DNA of 64,000 bases from Ferruginibacter sp. (GCA_017983695.1 JAGOAX010000003.1:62001-126000), one strand, 5' to 3'. Counted from the first letter of the stretch, positions 9,181 through 17,595 are shown. A program made the numbers and translations. Notes: generated by a model from the sequence alone, not told the origin.

Positions 9181-9525
9181 ATGCCACGTTCAAAAAATGC
9201 AGTAGCCAGCAGGGCCCGCCGCAAAAGAATATTAAAAGCTGCCAAAGGATTTTATGGTAAGCGTAAAAATGTATATACCGTTGCCAAAAACGTTTTAGAA
9301 AAAGGTCAGACTTATGCTTATGTTGGCCGTAAAAATAAGAAAAGAGAATACAGGGCTTTATGGATTGCCCGTATCAATGCCGCAGTAAGAGCTGAAGGAA
9401 TTACCTATAGCGAATTTATTCATAAATTAACTGATAAAAATATTGACTTAAACCGTAAAGTTTTAGCTGACTTAGCTATGAACGAGCCGGAAACATTTAA
9501 GAAATTAGTAGATTCAGTAAAATAA
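9181..9525 (+). CDS. rplT: 50S ribosomal protein bL20
   Basis: 114 residues, typical length for bL20. The N-terminus [20 protein letters not shown], the central [16 protein letters not shown] and the RRALW-like segment [12 protein letters not shown] are family hallmarks. It binds 23S rRNA early in 50S assembly and in several bacteria represses its own operon. It is cotranscribed with rpmI and followed by a strong intrinsic terminator. Confidence 0.98.
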   Translation: MPRSKNAVASRARRKRILKAAKGFYGKRKNVYTVAKNVLEKGQTYAYVGRKNKKREYRALWIARINAAVRAEGITYSEFIHKLTDKNIDLNRKVLADLAMNEPETFKKLVDSVK

Positions 9526-9549
9526 TGCTGTTGTAACAATTTATTTATG

Positions 9550-9580
9550 CCGTCCTCAATTTGTTGGGGACGGTTTTTTT
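9550..9580 (+). terminator. Intrinsic terminator after rplT
   Basis: CCGTCCTCAA-TTTG-TTGGGGACGG, with one internal G-T pair, is followed by seven T. It lies 24 bases after the rplT stop. Confidence 0.9.
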
Positions 9581-9603
9581 ATGCATAAATATTTTCAATC
9601 AAT

Positions 9604-9611
9604 TACATTTG
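9604..9611 (+). promoter_or_regulatory. Putative -7 element of the arginine-decarboxylase-like gene
   Basis: TACATTTG fits TAnnTTTG and lies 37 bases before the start codon, just after the rplT terminator. No strong -33 element was seen. Confidence 0.45.
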
Positions 9612-9648
9612 TAAAAAATTTTACCAACCTACTTAAGCAGCACTGTAA

Positions 9649-11043
9649 ATGGATAATACTTATAACGACCTGGTACAACAGACCTTTAATTTTCCGCAGG
9701 AAGATTTTAAAGTTAAAAACGATTATTTACAATACAACGACCTTGATATTAAGGCACTGATTGATAAATATGGAACGCCATTAAAATTGACTTACCTGCC
9801 TAAAATTGGGAAGCAGATTAATAAGGCAAAAACAATGTTTGCCAATGCATTTAAAAAACATAAGTACGAAGGCAAATACAATTATTGCTACTGTACCAAA
9901 AGCTCTCATTTTTCTTTTATTGTAGAAGAAGCTCTAAAAAATGACATTCATTTAGAAACTTCTTATGCTTACGATATTGATATTTTTAAAAAACTGTACG
10001 CTAAAAAGAAGGTTAATAAAGATACTTTCGTTATTTGTAACGGGTACAAGCAAAAGCCTTATACCAATCGTATTGCCGGTTTGCTTAACAGCGGGTTTAA
10101 AAACGTAATCCCCGTACTGGATAATACAGAAGAATTAAGAGCTTACATTAAATCTGTAAAAGTGCCTTTTAACCTGGGTATTCGTGTGGCTGCAGATGAA
10201 GAGCCCAATTTTCCTTTTTATACTTCCCGTTTAGGTATAAGGGCAAAAGATATTTTAGAATTTTATGTAGATAAAATAGAAGGTAATGAACACCGCTTCC
10301 AATTAAAAATGCTGCACATCTTTTTAAATAAGGGTATTAAAGACGATATTTATTATTGGAGTGAATTGAATAAAGTGATCAATTTATATTGCCAATTAAA
10401 AAAGATTTGCCCTGAATTAGATTCGATAAATATTGGTGGCGGTTTCCCAATAAAACATTCGCTGGGTTTTGAATACAATTACCAGTTTATGATCAATGAA
10501 ATTGTACGCAACATTAAGGTAGCCTGCAAAAGAAGTAAAGTGCCTATGCCACATATTTTTACTGAGTTTGGCAGTTACACAGTGGGAGAGAGTATGGCTC
10601 ATATTTACAGTGTGATAGGCGAAAAAAATCAGAATGATAAGGAAACCTGGTACATGATAGATTCTTCATTTATTACCACTTTGCCCGATACCTGGGGTAT
10701 TGGAGAAAAGTTTTTAATGCTGCCTATTAATAAATGGAATAACGAATACCAACGTGTGGTTTTGGGGGGCATCACTTGCGACAGCCATGATTATTACGAT
10801 AGCGAAGAGCATATTAATGAAGTGTTTTTACCAAAAGTTGGTGAGGGAGAGCCACTATATGTTGGTTTCTTCCATACAGGAGCTTATCAGGACCAGATAA
10901 GCGGATATGGTGGAATTAAGCACTGTCTTATTCCATCGCCAAAGCATATTATTGTGGGGCATGATAAAAATGGTAAACTGGTAGATTGGGTTTATGCCAA
11001 GGAGCAAACAGCACAAAGTATGTTGAAGATACTGGGTTATTAA
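9649..11043 (+). CDS. Arginine decarboxylase-like PLP enzyme (alanine-racemase-type barrel)
   Basis: 464 residues of the fold-type III group-IV decarboxylases, with an N-terminal PLP-binding TIM barrel and a C-terminal beta domain. The PLP lysine is probably K84 in YCYCTKSSHF. Further on, SINIGGGFPIKHS is the glycine loop that holds the PLP phosphate, and ITCDSHDYYDSEEHI is the C-terminal substrate-binding motif (CDSxD). This short form is common in Bacteroidota, where it is annotated as arginine decarboxylase (agmatine and polyamine synthesis); E. coli SpeA is about 650 residues. Ornithine, lysine or carboxynorspermidine substrates cannot be excluded. It is monocistronic, between two terminators. 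Confidence 0.8.
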   Translation: MDNTYNDLVQQTFNFPQEDFKVKNDYLQYNDLDIKALIDKYGTPLKLTYLPKIGKQINKAKTMFANAFKKHKYEGKYNYCYCTKSSHFSFIVEEALKNDIHLETSYAYDIDIFKKLYAKKKVNKDTFVICNGYKQKPYTNRIAGLLNSGFKNVIPVLDNTEELRAYIKSVKVPFNLGIRVAADEEPNFPFYTSRLGIRAKDILEFYVDKIEGNEHRFQLKMLHIFLNKGIKDDIYYWSELNKVINLYCQLKKICPELDSINIGGGFPIKHSLGFEYNYQFMINEIVRNIKVACKRSKVPMPHIFTEFGSYTVGESMAHIYSVIGEKNQNDKETWYMIDSSFITTLPDTWGIGEKFLMLPINKWNNEYQRVVLGGITCDSHDYYDSEEHINEVFLPKVGEGEPLYVGFFHTGAYQDQISGYGGIKHCLIPSPKHIIVGHDKNGKLVDWVYAKEQTAQSMLKILGY

Positions 11044-11044
11044 A

Positions 11045-11090
11045 ATAAATAAGCCCACTTGACTATTCCTGCAGGTGGGCTATTTATTGT
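11045..11090 (+). terminator. Intrinsic terminator after the PLP decarboxylase gene
   Basis: AGCCCAC (11052-11058) pairs with GTGGGCT (11075-11081), and the flanking ATAAATA/TATTTAT extends the stem. It begins directly after the stop codon. Confidence 0.75.
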
Positions 11091-11147
11091 AAAAGTGGTT
11101 TTTTTGTCCACTTATATATTTAACGAAGCGTTTAAAAGATTATTATG

Positions 11148-11516
11148 TTATTCAATGGCATAATTTTCATCCTGGCTTTGTTTACGTTGTTTTTTAGAAG
11201 CCTTTTTAGCATATTTCTTTTTAGGTATTTCACCTCTTTCATATTTTGAGTCGAGGTAGTATTTGCCATCGCAATATCTCCAGTATCGATAACCCTTTTC
11301 ATTGTCGTAGTATAATTCGCCTTCTTTGTTGCTTTTTGCAATATCATCTGAAATAGTAATTACCTGGGGTGGGGTATATTTATTCTCTGCTGCAGCATTT
11401 GAATTTTTATATTGTTCTTCAGTATTTTCAGTAGGGTAATTTTTTTTGCTGCAATTTGTAAGTACAAACGTCATTAAGAGTAAGAGTAGCCACTGGTGTA
11501 ATTTGTATTTATTCAT
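11148..11516 (-). CDS. Small lipoprotein of unknown function
   Basis: 122-residue protein with a signal peptide and lipobox LTNCSKK (Cys22). The middle is Asn/Glu-rich and low in complexity. A compact motif YYDNEKGYRYWRYCDGKYYL follows, and a Lys-rich tail (KKKYAKKASKKQRK) ends the protein. The Tyr/Trp-rich segment recalls short YXXW-type modules of Bacteroidota lipoproteins, but I do not recognise a family. It is divergent from the NTF2-like gene, 61 bases apart. Confidence 0.65.
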   Translation of the reverse strand: MNKYKLHQWLLLLLMTFVLTNCSKKNYPTENTEEQYKNSNAAAENKYTPPQVITISDDIAKSNKEGELYYDNEKGYRYWRYCDGKYYLDSKYERGEIPKKKYAKKASKKQRKQSQDENYAIE

Positions 11517-11521
11517 GATAG

Positions 11522-11552
11522 TTGGGTTATAACTTTACACTCAATAATTTTG
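11522..11552 (+). promoter_or_regulatory. Bacteroidota promoter of the NTF2-like gene
   Basis: TTG at 11522-11524, 20 bases, then TAATTTTG at 11545-11552: both elements and the spacing agree with the Bacteroidota sigma-A consensus. It is 26 bases upstream of the start codon. Confidence 0.65.
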
Positions 11553-11577
11553 CCAAAAAAACAAAAACTCATTTTTT

Positions 11578-12030
11578 ATGAAATGCTTTTTATCTTTTTT
11601 AACTTTTATTACAATAACAGTTACAGTAAATGCACAAACAACCGAAGATTCCATTAAGACAACAATAAATAAATTGTTTGATGGTATGAAGAACAGTGAT
11701 GCAGCGTTATTAAAGTCTGCATTTGCAGATAGTGCCATTTTACAAACCATTACCAATGACAAAAGCGGTACTTTAAAAGTGAAAAATGAAATGATAGATG
11801 CTTTTGCCGATTTTATAGGTAAACAACAAAAAGGTGCGGCAGATGAACGTATTGTATTTGATGTAATAAAAATTGACGGGCCGCTGGCAATTGCATGGAC
11901 GACCTATAACTTTTATTTTAATGGCATATTCAGCCATTGTGGTGTAAATTCCTTTCAGCTGGTAAAACTAAACGGAGGTTGGAAGATTCAATACTTAATT
12001 GATACCCGGCGTAAGAAAGGTTGCAACTGA
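11578..12030 (+). CDS. Exported NTF2-like (SnoaL/DUF4440 type) protein
   Basis: 150 residues with a signal peptide ending near VNAQT. The remainder has the cone-shaped NTF2-like pattern: helix IKTTINKLFDGMKNSDAALL, strand FADSAILQTI and the closing segment NSFQLVKLNGGWKIQYLIDT. Such exported single-domain proteins are common in Bacteroidota and mostly uncharacterised; some bind small hydrophobic ligands. No catalytic residues can be named. It ends 14 bases from the convergent caspase-like gene, with no clear terminator between them. Confidence 0.7.
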   Translation: MKCFLSFLTFITITVTVNAQTTEDSIKTTINKLFDGMKNSDAALLKSAFADSAILQTITNDKSGTLKVKNEMIDAFADFIGKQQKGAADERIVFDVIKIDGPLAIAWTTYNFYFNGIFSHCGVNSFQLVKLNGGWKIQYLIDTRRKKGCN

Positions 12031-12044
12031 TACAGGCAAAAAGG

Positions 12045-13379
12045 CTAATAAGTTATTTTGTATAGCGGTGTCTGGGTTTTCTTACAGAGGTTTTCAGCAA
12101 TATTCGGACAGTATATTGCCTTAGCTGTTTTAATGGTTTCAATTTTTGCATCATTAAAAATATCATTCCAGGTAACATTGGTTTTAAATTTACTGAAATG
12201 GCTTTCCATAGCAGTCTTAAAATATAAAGAAAAGAAGCCTCCATCCTGAACAGATCCCGAAGCCCTTTCTCCTATTGAAGCTGATGTCATTAAAACCGAC
12301 ATGGGCTTTTCATTCATAAACAGGTTGCTGCAATTTTCCATACTCCATCTCATTCCTCCGTCACGTGTTTGAGCTATATCGTTGCCAATGCTGTTGGTGG
12401 CATTAGGATCGTCATTACAGCAATCACTTAATACCAGATTAAATCTTGCTCCCTTCTTTTTAATACGATTGAAAATATCTTCTATATTTAAATTGTGATC
12501 CAGGTAATTGCCCGTTGACATAGGGCGGAGATCGAGGTTAGGGAATTTTTGTTTTTTGTTTTTCTTAGGTATGGTAAAGCCGTGGCCGGAATAGCAGAAA
12601 ACAACGATATCGCTTGTAGAAGGTTTAAGAGAATCTATTACCCTGTCCACACTTCCTTTACTGTAATTAGTTCCTTCAACTGTGTTAATAATAATTTGGA
12701 TGCCCAAAAAAACAGCCAGGGTATTAAAGGTTTTTACATTACGCTTCTGGTCTTTCAAACAGGAAGGGCCAATATCTTTTGCCTCTGTATTGGCAACTGC
12801 AATTAAGTAAAGCTTAGTGGCTTTTGTTTCATTTCCTCTTGAATCGGGTTGCTCGTTAAATGTATTTTTGTAAAACTGGTCAGTTTCTTTAAAAAAAACA
12901 GAGACAAAATCTATTGTAAGGTCTTCCTCGGCCACAAGTTTGGGTTTTTCTAAAAATACACCTTGTACTTCGCTGTTTGTATCAGTCATGCTAACACCGG
13001 AAGGTTCATAAATCCCTGTTTGTGGATCTTTTTGAAAAGAAAATACCTCGGAGGGGGAAAGCCCGGTTGTAGAGCCTTCGATAATTTGAGGTTTTGATCC
13101 CTTTAAATATAATTTGTTTGTATTAAGGGTACTATCCTTATTTAATTCGAAATATTCTTCTGTCTGTAATTCAGTAATGATATTTCTTTTTGCAACCGTA
13201 TCGTAAAAGCTAACCCTGTAAAAACCTGTTCCGTTATTAAATCTTACTAAAAAAGCCTGCCTGGTTATTGCTTTATTACTAGTATTAAACTGGTATTTTA
13301 AGTGAAAAATTGATTGAGCATCTATTACACTGGTAATTATCAGGCATGCAACAAACGCTAAAAATACTTTTGATTTCAT
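12045..13379 (-). CDS. Exported caspase-like (clan CD, C14) protease
   Basis: 444 residues with a signal peptide (FVACLIITSVIDAQ). An N-terminal region of about 170 residues has no family that I recognise. The caspase/metacaspase fold starts near residue 187 (KLYLIAVANTEAK) and contains the catalytic dyad: H266 in CYSGHGF and C320 in VLSDCCND. The YSGHG and DxC-type motifs fit the p20 subunit. Such proteases cut after basic or acidic residues. Export means that the substrate should be periplasmic, surface or extracellular (inference). It is divergent from a TPR membrane protein, sharing a 197-base intergenic region. Confidence 0.85.
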   Translation of the reverse strand: MKSKVFLAFVACLIITSVIDAQSIFHLKYQFNTSNKAITRQAFLVRFNNGTGFYRVSFYDTVAKRNIITELQTEEYFELNKDSTLNTNKLYLKGSKPQIIEGSTTGLSPSEVFSFQKDPQTGIYEPSGVSMTDTNSEVQGVFLEKPKLVAEEDLTIDFVSVFFKETDQFYKNTFNEQPDSRGNETKATKLYLIAVANTEAKDIGPSCLKDQKRNVKTFNTLAVFLGIQIIINTVEGTNYSKGSVDRVIDSLKPSTSDIVVFCYSGHGFTIPKKNKKQKFPNLDLRPMSTGNYLDHNLNIEDIFNRIKKKGARFNLVLSDCCNDDPNATNSIGNDIAQTRDGGMRWSMENCSNLFMNEKPMSVLMTSASIGERASGSVQDGGFFSLYFKTAMESHFSKFKTNVTWNDIFNDAKIETIKTAKAIYCPNIAENLCKKTQTPLYKITY

Positions 13380-13576
13380 AAAACTTATTTTACAGCAATG
13401 GAACTGTGCTTTAAATCTACTTTCAATTTTTGATAACTACAATCTTTTTATTTTAAATTTATGGTTTAGCAGACGGATAACCAGTATGCTGAATAAAATA
13501 AATAATAATAAAAAAAAATTAGCTGTTAACTTAGGCATCAGATAAATAAACCGGCAAAGTTTTACAAACCTCTTAT

Positions 13577-14977
13577 ATGAAAAAAGTATTTGCGCTTACA
13601 GCAGCTTTAATTATTTTGATACATGCCAGCGCACAAAAGTCGGTAGCAGATAGCCTCGGAGTGTTATTGGCTAAAGCAACTGCCGATACAACCAGGGTTA
13701 CGCTGCTATGGAATATGGCCAGTGTAAGCAATATCTATAATCCTGATACGGCATTACTGTTATCACAGGAAGCATTATACCTGGCTCAAAAGATAAAGTT
13801 TGCAGAGGGAGAGTCGAGGGCATTAGGGGTATTGGCAAACAGTTTTCTTAAAATTGGTAATTACCCAAAAGCACTGGAATCTTACCTGAAAAAATTAAAA
13901 ATCGAAGAAAAAGGAAATAACCCCCATAACCTGGCCAGTGTAATAATGAACATTGGTATTGTTTATACTTTTCAGGAAGAATACAGAAAAGCATTACCCT
14001 ATTATTTTAAAGCAGATTCTATTATCAGGACACAGAACGTAACCAAGCTTGAATATAACAGTGCACTTAATCTTGGCGATTTGTATGATAGACTCAATGT
14101 AACAGATTCTGCATTTATTTTTTTTAACAGGTCATTGTTAATAGCTAAAAGACTTGCTAACGAAGATTATATTGGAGCCTCACAGGTTGGAATAGGGCAT
14201 TGTTATTTAAAGCAGGAAAAATATGATATGGCTTTACAAAATTATAAAGAGTCTATATACCATCTGCAACTGGCAAACGACGAAGACCTGATTTGCGAAG
14301 CCGCTATCGGCTTATCTAAATTGTATTACAACCAGGTTAATTATGATTCTGCAATACACTATTCACACCTGGCATTAAAAATTGCACAAAAAGATGGGTT
14401 TCTGTCAAGAGAATTAGATGCAGCAGACTTTTTAACAAACATCTATAAAAGGGAAAAAAAATTTGACAGTGCTTTTAAATTTCAGGCTTTAACCAATGTG
14501 TTAAGGGCATCGATTAGCAGTAAGGAACGGGTTAGGGAATCGCAGATATTATCAACTAATGAGCAATTGCGGCAGTTGGAACTTGCAGAAACTAAACGAA
14601 AAGCAAAAAAAGAAAGGGATCAGCAATTACAATTACTTTTTATAGGAATATTTATTCCGGCATTTTTTTTAATGACATTGTTATTAAGCCGGATAAAAAT
14701 GCATATTGGGTTTATTAAGTTTATGGGCATTATCTCCCTGCTTATATTATTTGAATATTTAACCTTGCTGCTGCATCCATATGTTGTTGAAATTACAAAT
14801 CATACTCCTTTTTACGAAATGTTGATTTTTGTAAGTATTGCCGCTTTTTTAATACCGGCGCATCACAGGGTAGAGCACTGGTTTATTGAAAAATTAACTC
14901 AAAGAAGAAATTTATACGAAGAGAAAAAAATTCAACTGCGAAAATTAAAATTGAAAATAAAAAAACCTTCTAACTAA
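13577..14977 (+). CDS. TPR-repeat membrane protein with C-terminal transmembrane helices
   Basis: 466 residues: a signal peptide (AALIILIHASAQ), about six tetratricopeptide repeats from residue about 40 to 310 (for instance YPKALESYLKKLKIEE and YDMALQNYKESIYHLQ), a charged coiled segment (LRQLELAETKRKAKKERDQQ), then three probable membrane helices (LLFIGIFIPAFFLMTLLL, FMGIISLLILFEYLTLLL, MLIFVSIAAFLIPAH) and a basic cytoplasmic tail. The layout is that of the sensor half of Bacteroidota TPR histidine kinases or LuxR regulators, but no kinase or DNA-binding domain follows. A scaffold or signalling role is inferred. Confidence 0.75.
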   Translation: MKKVFALTAALIILIHASAQKSVADSLGVLLAKATADTTRVTLLWNMASVSNIYNPDTALLLSQEALYLAQKIKFAEGESRALGVLANSFLKIGNYPKALESYLKKLKIEEKGNNPHNLASVIMNIGIVYTFQEEYRKALPYYFKADSIIRTQNVTKLEYNSALNLGDLYDRLNVTDSAFIFFNRSLLIAKRLANEDYIGASQVGIGHCYLKQEKYDMALQNYKESIYHLQLANDEDLICEAAIGLSKLYYNQVNYDSAIHYSHLALKIAQKDGFLSRELDAADFLTNIYKREKKFDSAFKFQALTNVLRASISSKERVRESQILSTNEQLRQLELAETKRKAKKERDQQLQLLFIGIFIPAFFLMTLLLSRIKMHIGFIKFMGIISLLILFEYLTLLLHPYVVEITNHTPFYEMLIFVSIAAFLIPAHHRVEHWFIEKLTQRRNLYEEKKIQLRKLKLKIKKPSN

Positions 14978-15053
14978 ATGCAAAGCTGCAATAAAGTAAG
15001 AAGGATGTAAATTTTTTGTAAAAGCAGGCCTGTAGATGCTTCAGCAATATGAC

Positions 15054-15242
15054 TTAGTTGCCCGGAATAATCGGCCTTTGTGTAGTGTCCGATTTTTTCA
15101 TAGTCGTATCAGCTGGAGCTTCCGTTTTTTTGTCCGCTTCAGTACTTGCAGGTTTTGATTCACCTTCGTTGTTACAAGCTGTTATTGAAACAGAGGCGCC
15201 AATCAATAAAGCCAGGAATAATTTCGATTTTTTGTTAAGCAT
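15054..15242 (-). CDS. Small lipoprotein, 62 residues
   Basis: A signal peptide with lipobox ITACNNE (Cys23) is followed by a short acidic, Lys/Thr/Ala-rich disordered tail (EADKKTEAPADTTMKK). No domain is visible. The clean lipobox and start codon support a real gene. Function unknown; tails like this often act as spacers or are lost-function relics. Confidence 0.6.
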   Translation of the reverse strand: MLNKKSKLFLALLIGASVSITACNNEGESKPASTEADKKTEAPADTTMKKSDTTQRPIIPGN

Positions 15243-15287
15243 AATATTTTGGTTTAGGAGTATAATAATACAAAAAAATACTGAAAA

Positions 15288-15322
15288 CCTAAAACATAAG
15301 CTTGAGATCTTATATGTTTAGG
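15288..15322. repeat. Imperfect palindrome between two divergent genes
   Basis: CCTAAAACATAAG (15288-15300) faces CTTATATGTTTAGG (15309-15322), a near-perfect inverted repeat with an 8-base centre. It could be an operator for the small lipoprotein (start at 15242) and the gene at 15442. Confidence 0.35.
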
Positions 15323-15441
15323 GCTTCATATACAACATAAAACTTTGAAGTTGGTTGGGCAGAGTAGTAAAAATTGCATTTTTAGCCTTTGTTCCGGGCA
15401 ATAACAACATTATAAATGCGTTAAAGGCCAAACCCTCTAAT

Positions 15442-16050
15442 ATGAAAAAATCTGTACCCTCATTAATGGCAGTATTATGCCTGCTTGTCTTCTTTAACTT
15501 TTATGCTTTTAGCAAAGATCCTATTGAAAAGAAACCTGTAATTGAAACGCCTAAAGAAGCACTTTCCTGCTTTGTAGAATTAAAGGATGGATCAATTAAA
15601 CAGTACACAAGTTTAGAATTAGTTACCGGAGTTTTTAAAACTCCTCATCTTTTGGCCGATGGCAGTATTGTTATAAAATCCGATGAAATAACGGCATATC
15701 AAAACAAAGAACATTACGCAATTTCTCAAAAGAAGATCAACAACCTGAAACCAAGCAAAGTTGCTGTTGATGCGTTGCCGGGATTCGCAATAAGAGTTGC
15801 TAAAGGAAAATTAAATGTGTACTCTCTTAAATATTATAATGGGCACAACACTACCCATAAATTTTATTTACAATCTGGAGAAGATGGTGAGATTTTGCCT
15901 TATACACCCGAATTATTAAATGAACTGGTTAAAGATAGCAACGAAGCCTATAGTTATTTTAATGATAAAAATAAAGATGCTGCAATTTCAAGTAAACTGC
16001 TGGCTACGATAGATATTTATAATAATTCGAAACTAATTTCTAAAAACTAA
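15442..16050 (+). CDS. Exported protein of unknown function
   Basis: 202 residues. The ATG at 15442 is chosen because it opens a signal peptide (SVPSLMAVLCLLVFFNFYAFS); the upstream in-frame start at 15355 would bury it. The mature part begins KDPIEKKPVIETPKEALSCF and seems beta-rich (CFVELKDGSIKQYTSLELVTG), ending in a helix-rich acidic region (LLNELVKDSNEAYSYFNDKN). I recognise no family. A bidirectional terminator follows. Confidence 0.65.
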   Translation: MKKSVPSLMAVLCLLVFFNFYAFSKDPIEKKPVIETPKEALSCFVELKDGSIKQYTSLELVTGVFKTPHLLADGSIVIKSDEITAYQNKEHYAISQKKINNLKPSKVAVDALPGFAIRVAKGKLNVYSLKYYNGHNTTHKFYLQSGEDGEILPYTPELLNELVKDSNEAYSYFNDKNKDAAISSKLLATIDIYNNSKLISKN

Positions 16051-16064
16051 ATTCTATAACTAAC

Positions 16065-16103
16065 AAAAAAGCCGACCTCTAACATATTGGTGCCGGCTTT
16101 TTT
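16065..16103. terminator. Intrinsic terminator after the 202-residue exported protein
   Basis: AAAAAAGCCGACC pairs with GGTGCCGGCTTTTTT with a two-base bulge, ending in a T-run on the + strand (and A-run on the other side, so it could work both ways). It lies 14 bases after the stop. Confidence 0.85.
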
Positions 16104-16163
16104 GTTGTTAATATAACAATGAAGGGTTTACTGCAACTTGAAAAAAATAGGTAATTTGCTTTA

Positions 16164-16742
16164 ATGAATAAGCTTTTGATAATAATAGGTACTGTAATTT
16201 TAATTTCCTGTAACAGTAGTAAAAATCCTAAGATAATAATAAGTACAAGTGTTGGAAATATAGAAGCCGAGCTTTTTCCGGATAAAGCTCCTAAAAGTGT
16301 TGCTGCATTTTTATCTTATGTAGATTCAGGTTTGTACAACAACAGTTCTTTTTACAGGGTATTATTAGAAGAAACAATGAGTGATAATAATACCGGACTT
16401 ATTCAGGGCGGAATTTGGCAAACTAATGGTAAAAAGATGAGTGAATTAAAAAGGATTGAACATGAATCCCCAAAGCAAACCGGATTGTCTAATATCTCAG
16501 GTACTTTGTCTTTGGCAAGGTTAAATCCCGGGACAGCAAGTAGTGAATTTTTTATATGCATAGGAGACCAAACTGCTTATGATAGTGGCAGCACATCCGG
16601 AGAGGGTGACGGACTTGGGTATGCAGCTTTTGGAAGAGTGGTTAGCGGTATGGAGATTGTGAGGGAAATACAAAACCTACCAGCAAACGGACAGTCTTTT
16701 AACAAGCCCATTGTTATTTTCAATATTAAACGCTTAAAGTAA
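16164..16742 (+). CDS. Cyclophilin-type peptidyl-prolyl isomerase, lipoprotein
   Basis: 192 residues with a short signal and lipobox ILISCNS (Cys16). The cyclophilin fold covers residues about 24-190: IIISTSVGNIEAELFPDKAP, the active-site-type FYRVL (R65 matches the catalytic arginine), ASSEFFICIGD (canonical SQFFI has become SEFFI) and YAAFGRVVSGMEIV. It probably aids folding of exported proteins in the periplasm. The SQ-to-SE change and an expanded loop (residues 66-90) suggest weaker or altered activity (inference). Confidence 0.85.
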   Translation: MNKLLIIIGTVILISCNSSKNPKIIISTSVGNIEAELFPDKAPKSVAAFLSYVDSGLYNNSSFYRVLLEETMSDNNTGLIQGGIWQTNGKKMSELKRIEHESPKQTGLSNISGTLSLARLNPGTASSEFFICIGDQTAYDSGSTSGEGDGLGYAAFGRVVSGMEIVREIQNLPANGQSFNKPIVIFNIKRLK

Positions 16743-16754
16743 TATAATAAAAAA

Positions 16755-16773
16755 GGGTTCCTGTAAAGAACCC
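16755..16773 (-). terminator. Intrinsic terminator of the 34-residue microprotein gene
   Basis: GGGTTC (16755-16760) and GAACCC (16768-16773) form a 6-bp stem. On the minus strand it is followed by at least six T, so it terminates leftward transcription, 28 bases after the microprotein stop. Confidence 0.75.
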
Positions 16774-16800
16774 GTGGATAAATTCGGCAAGCAGTATAAA

Positions 16801-16905
16801 CTACCAGGCAATAAAAGCTATCAAAGCCATTACCCCATAAAATGCTGCAATAATACCAATTGCTACAAATGCATCTGCAACAACAGGTGAGTAAATCTTT
16901 TTCAT
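16801..16905 (-). CDS. Putative 34-residue single-pass membrane microprotein
   Basis: From ATG (16905-16903) to TAG (16803-16801) the frame encodes MKKIYSPVVADAFVAIGIIA followed by AFYGVMALIAFIAW. A short positively charged N-terminus precedes one hydrophobic helix of about 23 residues. It is too short for most gene callers. Support: sensible codon use, a basic start followed by a membrane helix, an A-rich region before the ATG, and a minus-strand intrinsic terminator just downstream. Function unknown; it could be a small subunit of a membrane complex. Confidence 0.55.
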   Translation of the reverse strand: MKKIYSPVVADAFVAIGIIAAFYGVMALIAFIAW

Positions 16906-17238
16906 TTCTTACGGTTTAAAAATGTTAATAAAATAGGTTAAAAACCTGGTTTTCAGGAGATACCGAAAAAATAAGATTGAAATAAATTTACCTTTGGGGA
17001 GAGTGGTTAGCTAGATATAGCGGATTAGGTTGTAAAAGTAAGATTATTATACGGGCTTCCAAATATTTTAGGGCATTTTTTTCTGACAGGATGTTTTTAC
17101 CACTGGTTAAGCACCCGGGATTTAATTGTAAACAATTTCCTATAATAAAGCCCTGTTTCCATTTATTTACTTAATTTTCATTGTGATAGGTTTAAATAAG
17201 ACCATATAAGTTGCTTACTTTTACAAAAAAATATCTTT
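16906..17238. other. Intergenic region, 333 bases
   Basis: Divergent spacer between the microprotein and the RRM gene. It should hold both promoters, but I see only weak -7-like sequences (TACTTTTA near 17216). The long A/T-rich leader before an RRM gene is compatible with mRNA-level control. No RNA gene or repeat recognised. Confidence 0.4.
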
Positions 17239-17595
17239 ATGAAGCTTTTTGTTGCAGGCTTACCTTACGATTTGGATGATGCAGAACTGGAAGAAATATT
17301 TGAAAAATTTGGCACAGTTAACTCAGCTAAAGTAGCCATTGATAAAGAAACCGGTAAAAGCCGGGGATTTGGATTTGTGGATATGCCAGACCGTACAGAA
17401 GCAAAAGATGCTATGGATAGTCTTAATGAGATATCGCTTGGCAAAAAGCCTTTGGTGATTAAAGAGGCGGAAGAACGCAGCGGTCCTCCGAGCGACCGTA
17501 GTGGCGGGGGAGGTGGTGGTTACCGCGGCGGCGGAGGAAATACCGGCGGTAATAACAGAGGGAATTTTAATAACAGAGACCGTAACAGGTATTAA
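17239..17595 (+). CDS. RRM-domain RNA-binding protein with Gly/Arg-rich tail
   Basis: 118 residues. A single RNA recognition motif spans 1-79, with RNP2 LFVAGL at residues 3-8 and RNP1 KSRGFGFVDM near residues 46-55; its aromatic residues stack on RNA bases. The tail is rich in glycine with scattered Arg and Asn (SGGGGGGYRGGGG), like eukaryotic and cyanobacterial glycine-rich RNA-binding proteins. In Bacteroidota, such proteins have been reported as abundant global RNA binders. Monocistronic. Confidence 0.92.
   Translation: MKLFVAGLPYDLDDAELEEIFEKFGTVNSAKVAIDKETGKSRGFGFVDMPDRTEAKDAMDSLNEISLGKKPLVIKEAEERSGPPSDRSGGGGGGYRGGGGNTGGNNRGNFNNRDRNRY

Noticed and set aside
9649..11043. Diaminopimelate decarboxylase (lysA)
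   Set aside because: The general fold agrees, but the N-terminal YCYCTKSSHF motif and overall sequence fit the arginine-decarboxylase-like group better.
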